Under the pieces are notes generated by a model. It saw only the letters and a program-made list of their open reading frames with translations, was not told where the DNA came from and ran no database searches. From positions 434,001-498,000 of the forward strand of contig NZ_JAFFID010000002.1 of assembly GCF_017355955.1 (NCBI RefSeq): a stretch of 64,000 nucleotides of DNA, in the 5' to 3' direction. Each line of letters begins with the position of its first letter. The first letter of the stretch is position 1. Made by a program: the position numbers and the translations under genes. Of this stretch, positions 60,681-64,000 are shown piece by piece. The stretch comes from Sabulibacter ruber (GTDB lineage Bacteria > Bacteroidota > Bacteroidia > Cytophagales > Hymenobacteraceae).

Positions 60681-60860
60681 AGCGGGAAGTGTGTTTTGCT
60701 TTTTGTGCCGCAAAGGTAGGGGTTAACGGTTGTTAGTTGATATAGGGAAGGGTTGTTTTCAGGAATTCTTGCCGAGTTCAGTTGTGGAATTCTGCTTTCG
60801 CTAGCGTAGGGACGGTTTGTCTATGGATTTATGAGCGGCTCTTTGCATAGCTGGCTATGT

Positions 60861-61069
60861 GCGCTCACGGCCGCGGGGCCCCGTCTTCCGCGCTCGCGCT
60901 GTACCAGCTTCCTTTGCTCCCTTTCGGTCGCAATGCCTGCGGCACCGGAACCTGCTAAGGCGCTCGCCCGAAAGACTGGAATCGGGGAAAAGCAGCAGAA
61001 GCAGTAATGCTATTGGGCCTCGTATTCTCGTAGAGACAAGGCACTGCCTTGTCTCCTGCACGCATTTCC
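60861..61069 (-). repeat. about 200-bp dispersed repeat, copy 2 (inverted)
   Basis: It is the reverse complement of the element at 37591-37793, with the same end blocks (GCGCTCACGGCCGC at one end, GCACGCATTTCC at the other). Differences are concentrated in the middle spacer (60985-61030). Confidence 0.85.
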
Positions 61070-61187
61070 TTTCCATGGTTCAAGTCTGTGACTTGGACCT
61101 ACCATGATGGCAGTTTGCAACTGCCCTGAGGCGAGAGCCTCAAAGACACGATTGCTGATCCGCTGGCGCGAGCGTCCCGCTCGTGCC
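61033..61187. repeat. island of five different palindromes
   Basis: In order: GAGACAAGGCACTGCCTTGTCTC at 61033-61055 (9-bp arms), the 61073-61100 copy of the CCAAGTC palindrome, GGCAGTTTGCAACTGCC at 61109-61125, GAGGCGAGAGCCTC at 61128-61141, and GGCGCGAGCG/CGCTCGTGCC at 61165-61187. No ORF in the stretch is convincing. Confidence 0.75.
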
Positions 61188-61229
61188 TTCTACATCAGGA
61201 AAGAAGTTGTGTCCTCAATAGACTATCAA

Positions 61230-61265
61230 TTTCAGGCCTCTTTTACAGGAAACAGCCCTGAAATG
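61230..61265. repeat. dispersed palindrome family copy (anmK gene end)
   Basis: ATTTCAGG pairs with CCTGAAAT (perfect outer arms) around CCTCTTTTACAGGAAACAGC. It touches the end of anmK. Confidence 0.65.
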
Positions 61266-62339
61266 CTAGTTCCAGTAGATGGCGCCGCCGCAGTTATCGT
61301 GTTGGGCGCCGGTGACGCTGCGGAGGCAGTTAGGTTCTTGCCGCCAGCGGAGTACGCCCAGAAACGCGAAAATGAGGGCTTCTTTGAAGTTTACCAACTC
61401 GGGCTCCGGCACCACCACGTCAAAGTCTGGTCCCAGATAATATCTGATCTGCTCTACCAGGAAAGAGTTGAAAGCGCCGCCGCCGGTAAGCAGCAGTTTG
61501 CCCTGGGCTACGGAAGAGTGCTGTTTGACCGATTGGGCAATCTGCCAGGCAATGTGGTGACAGGCGGTGTGCAGTTTGTCCTGTACCGGAAGCTTAGAGT
61601 CTTTGATTGCTTTCAGGCTGTAGGTATCGGCCCACTCTTTTCCAATGGATTTGGGAAAAGGAGCCGCGAAATAACTGGGCTCGTTCAGTTTGTCAAACAA
61701 GCCCTGGTTGAACTGGCCGGAGCGGGCGAACTCTCCATTCCTGTCAAAAGGTTGGCCCAGTTGCTCGGCCAAAGGGTTCAGCAGCATGTTGCAGCAGGAA
61801 ATGTCAAAGGCTACCCTGCGGTCCTGGCCTTCCTGCGAGATGTTGGAGATGCCGCCCAGGTTCAGGCAGAAATCATACTCAGAGAACAGCAATCGGTCCC
61901 CGATGGGTACCAGGGGAGCGCCTTGTCCGCCCAGGGCGATGTCTAGGGTGCGGAAGTCGCAGACCACAGGCCGGGCGGCGGCGGCGGCCAGGTATGCACC
62001 GCTGCCTACCTGAAACGTAATGTGCAATTGCGGCTGGTGAAAAACCGTGTGGCCGTGCGAGGCAATGAAATCTACCTGCAAATTATTTTGTTCTATGAAG
62101 GCTTTTACCAACTCGCCCAAATAGTGTCCGTACGCTCTATCAGTGGCAATTATTTCGGCGGCGCTTACCTCTGTGAGGCCTGCTAAACGTTGCTCCCAAA
62201 TATTTGAATATGGAACTGTTTCAGTATTAAGTATTTTATATATCCAATTGTGATCATTATACGTAAATCTGCAATAAGCCAAGTCAACTCCGTCTAACGA
62301 AGTGCCGGACATGATACCTATAACATGGTAAGTCGCCAT
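61266..62339 (-). CDS. anmK: anhydro-N-acetylmuramic acid kinase
   Basis: The protein is 357 aa, typical length. It opens VIGIMSGTSLDGVDLAYCRF, the ATP/sugar-binding signature, followed by SHGHTVFHQP, NLGGISNIS and LLTGGGAFNSFL. It phosphorylates 1,6-anhydro-MurNAc with ATP during cell-wall recycling. It is divergent from the ArsR gene. Confidence 0.94.
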   Translation of the reverse strand: MATYHVIGIMSGTSLDGVDLAYCRFTYNDHNWIYKILNTETVPYSNIWEQRLAGLTEVSAAEIIATDRAYGHYLGELVKAFIEQNNLQVDFIASHGHTVFHQPQLHITFQVGSGAYLAAAAARPVVCDFRTLDIALGGQGAPLVPIGDRLLFSEYDFCLNLGGISNISQEGQDRRVAFDISCCNMLLNPLAEQLGQPFDRNGEFARSGQFNQGLFDKLNEPSYFAAPFPKSIGKEWADTYSLKAIKDSKLPVQDKLHTACHHIAWQIAQSVKQHSSVAQGKLLLTGGGAFNSFLVEQIRYYLGPDFDVVVPEPELVNFKEALIFAFLGVLRWRQEPNCLRSVTGAQHDNCGGAIYWN

Positions 62340-62441
62340 GCGTTAAAGTAACGTAATGTTCAGGTAGTAAGCAAAACGGACTGCCGGGCGGGTTTAATGG
62401 GCGCGTTTGCGCATTATGTAGTACAGGTTTTAGTGTTCCTT

Positions 62442-62750
62442 ATGAAAAGTTTATTATCCAGAGTGGAATCAAAGAAGATAGATAAGGCGGCGTCTATGCT
62501 GAAGGTATTGGCGCACCCAAAAAGGCTGGCCATCGTGGATCTCCTGGGTAAGGAAGACAAGATGACTGTGACGGAGATTTATAATTACCTGGATTTACCC
62601 CAGGCAATTGCCTCACAGCATTTGATCACGCTGAAAGACAAGGGGGTGCTCTCGTCTTTTAAAGTAGGCACCAAAATCTACTATTCCCTTTCTATTCCCA
62701 AGCTGATTGATGTGATTGACTGCTTAGAGGAGTGTTGCGGTGACCTTTAA
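62442..62750 (+). CDS. ArsR-family winged-helix regulator
   Basis: From the ATG at 62442 the protein is 102 aa; 15 residues upstream are possible from 62397. The wHTH has ASMLKVLAHPKRLAIVDLLGKEDKMTVTEIYNYLDLPQAIASQHLITLKDKGVLSSFKVGTKIYY. Members respond to metals or reactive species. It has only two C-terminal Cys (ECC), so metal sensing through the usual CxC helix is not apparent. It is divergent from anmK. Confidence 0.88.
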   Translation: MKSLLSRVESKKIDKAASMLKVLAHPKRLAIVDLLGKEDKMTVTEIYNYLDLPQAIASQHLITLKDKGVLSSFKVGTKIYYSLSIPKLIDVIDCLEECCGDL

Positions 62751-62803
62751 CCTGTAGCGCTCCTGTTCGCGTAGTTCTCCCCCATCAAGTAAGTAATCCC
62801 AGG

Positions 62804-62856
62804 AACCGTTTCCAGCCTGTTTTCTAGAAAGTAGGCCAGAAACGGTTTTATTTTTT
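62804..62856 (+). terminator. palindrome family copy acting as terminator of ArsR gene
   Basis: AACCGTTTCCAGCCT (62804-62818) pairs with AGGCCAGAAACGGTT (62833-62847), with one bulge-like mismatch. The core GTTTTCTAGAAA follows the family consensus. TTATTTTTT follows. Confidence 0.75.
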
Positions 62857-63055
62857 CTGAAGAACACCAGAGAAAGCGAATGGCTATAAACTCCATCTGG
62901 AGAAGGAAACCTCTGCACGGCAGAGGTTTTTTTATTGGGGGAGGATTATTCCAGTAAAGAGTTTCTTATCTTTTACTACATATTCCTATCCAATATTATA
63001 TCTCAGATGTACAGCCTGTCATTCTATGGATTGCTTCCGTAACAAATTCGGTTTC

Positions 63056-63613
63056 ATGCGCTTTTTGGCAAGCGTATGTCTGCTACTTGCTCTAACCATT
63101 TCCTGCTCTGATGACGATGATGATGACGGGCCACGCCTTCCCGCGGCTACGCGGCAAGGACTGAACACCTTTGGTTGTTTGGTGAACGGAAAGGTACATG
63201 TGCCTAAGGGGGGCAGTTTTTTTGGTGATAAATCCTACGAGTGCTATAACATGTACGTATTCCAGTCCTACAATCCCGTGAAAGGCTGGTTTTTCAAGGT
63301 CTCTGCCTCGGATTTGGAGAGTCCAGACAAGCCGGTGGTAACGTTAGGTACCTACGCCCTAGAGATCATGGAAGGAGGAGTGTACCCCCTGACGACCCCC
63401 TATATCGAAGGAAGGGCATTCGGAGATTACTTCAGAAAAGCTCCAGCGGGGCTAGAGTGGCACAGCGTATCCTACCCGCTCACGGGCGAGCTGCGCATCA
63501 CCAAGCTGGACCACCAGAAGAGGATTGTAGCGGGCACGTTCTGGTTCGATGCGGTGAACTCGGCGGGCGAGAAGGTGGAGGTGCGGGAAGGCCGCTTTGA
63601 CATGAGGTTTTAA
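63056..63613 (+). CDS. lipoprotein of unknown function
   Basis: From the ATG at 63056 the protein is 185 aa (195 aa from 63026). The lipobox is LTISC, followed by an Asp-rich run of seven residues. The body has GCLVNGKVHVPKGG, a strand-rich chain and ends RFDMRF. The opening 'GCLVNGK' resembles small Bacteroidetes lipoproteins of the DUF6252 type. I would not name it further. Confidence 0.75.
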   Translation: MRFLASVCLLLALTISCSDDDDDDGPRLPAATRQGLNTFGCLVNGKVHVPKGGSFFGDKSYECYNMYVFQSYNPVKGWFFKVSASDLESPDKPVVTLGTYALEIMEGGVYPLTTPYIEGRAFGDYFRKAPAGLEWHSVSYPLTGELRITKLDHQKRIVAGTFWFDAVNSAGEKVEVREGRFDMRF

Positions 63614-63627
63614 GCAGGAACTCTAAG

Positions 63628-63671
63628 CTGTGTTTCTGGCGTGTTTCTTCTAAAACAGGCCAAAAACACAG
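63628..63671. repeat. dispersed palindrome family copy (convergent gap)
   Basis: CTGTGTTTCTGGC pairs with GCCAAAAACACAG, with one mismatch. The centre is GTGTTTCTTCTAAAACAG. Confidence 0.75.
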
Positions 63672-63684
63672 TTCAGGTTGTCGC

Positions 63685-64000
63685 TTACTCTTTATACTTC
63701 AACACCAGCACGGCAGGCACGGGCCGCTGCCCTTCTTTATCTGAGGGTTTGATGGTGTCTTTGCCTTTCACATACAGGGCGCTGGAGCCGCCGCCATCTA
63801 AGTTCAGAGCTTCCTGGCAGCCCAGGTCTACCATGAGCTTCGCCAATTGGTCTAAGCTGGCGCCCTCGGCAATGCCTTTGTTGCGGCCTTCCACCATTAA
63901 GATGATGAGCTTATTGTCCGGCGTATAACCCATAACGGTACGCGGGTGCGGACCCCGGAAACTGGCGCCGCCGCGCATCTCTTCCTCAGCGGTGATGCGG
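63685..64000 (-). CDS. phosphodiester glycosidase family protein (start outside window)
   Basis: The frame is open to the right edge of the window, so only the C-terminal 105 residues or so are visible. They read FRGPHPRTVMGYTPDNKLIILMVEGR, then a helix, then LNLDGGGSSALYVKG, the catalytic-type signature of NAGPA/phosphodiester glycosidases (DUF2233). The ORF's own first Met (63978) is internal. The family removes GlcNAc-type residues from phosphodiesters; substrate here unknown. Confidence 0.85.
   Translation of the reverse strand, partial: RITAEEEMRGGASFRGPHPRTVMGYTPDNKLIILMVEGRNKGIAEGASLDQLAKLMVDLGCQEALNLDGGGSSALYVKGKDTIKPSDKEGQRPVPAVLVLKYKE

Noticed and set aside
61104..61946. Plus-strand ORF of 280 aa
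   Set aside because: It is antisense to anmK, which is unmistakable, and begins in the palindrome island.
1..64000. CRISPR arrays, insertion sequences, prophage or restriction-modification genes
   Set aside because: I found no regularly spaced direct repeats, transposase motifs, phage structural genes or methyltransferase/nuclease pairs.

Overview
The window looks like chromosomal DNA of a Bacteroidetes bacterium of the order Cytophagales. A Hymenobacteraceae member (Rufibacter/Pontibacter-like) is my best guess from gene content, not a database result. Supporting signs are the TAnnTTTG-type promoter elements, the long (390 aa) NusB, DUF1573 and YbbR-like genes beside yajC and coaE, DUF3857, DUF4374, DUF2490 and carboxypeptidase-regulatory-domain proteins, and many lipoproteins. 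There is no phage, insertion sequence, transposase or CRISPR array. The window is ordinary chromosome with an unusual density of signalling genes and dispersed palindromes.

Layout. 0-6 kb: a small membrane protein, a Cro/C1-like protein, a lone receiver protein, and a convergent five-gene stressosome-like operon (RsbR, RsbS, RsbT, a kinase/PP2C fusion, and a histidine kinase with an RsbT-like N-terminus). 6-10.6 kb: a MacAB-type exporter operon on the minus strand. 11-16.3 kb: a plus-strand operon for electrophile/quinone-type detoxification (YceI, pirin, VOC dioxygenase, cupin, FMN reductase, carboxylesterase, GNAT) that ends in a 2Fe-2S ferredoxin/class III nucleotide cyclase fusion. 16.7-19.4 kb: an NtrC-type sigma54 activator and its kinase. 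A 40-bp paired inverted repeat and a sigma54-like promoter lie upstream of both this pair and the exporter operon, so the pair probably controls itself and the exporter. 19.5-28 kb: a CarboxypepD_reg protein, three tandem DUF3857/transglutaminase-like proteins of which only the middle one keeps the catalytic Cys and His, and a DUF2490 protein. 28.2-31.4 kb: tRNA-Pro, an ABC exporter and leucine dehydrogenase.

32.3-37.5 kb is a housekeeping run (nusB, ytxH-like, NAD-type isocitrate/isopropylmalate dehydrogenase, DUF1573 lipoprotein, yajC, ybbR-like, coaE). 39.7-46.3 kb is a translationally coupled signalling operon: a 1340-aa NIT-HAMP-GAF hybrid kinase with three receivers, CheR, CheB and a receiver-kinase. 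It converges on an H-NOX (haem NO-binding) gene at 46.4-46.9 kb. 49.2-54.2 kb is an iron/siderophore-type uptake operon (TonB receptor, DUF4374, PepSY) with Fur-like palindromes upstream. 54.7-64 kb holds two identical tRNA-Val genes, a serine hydrolase, a TerB-domain protein with a Gly/Met-rich tail, MscS, glutamate dehydrogenase, anmK, an ArsR regulator, lipoproteins and a truncated phosphodiester glycosidase at the edge.

Two layers are not explained by genes. One is a family of at least fourteen intergenic palindromes with a shared core and variable but self-complementary outer arms. The other is a set of other dispersed palindromic repeats, including a roughly 200-bp element present twice in opposite orientation.
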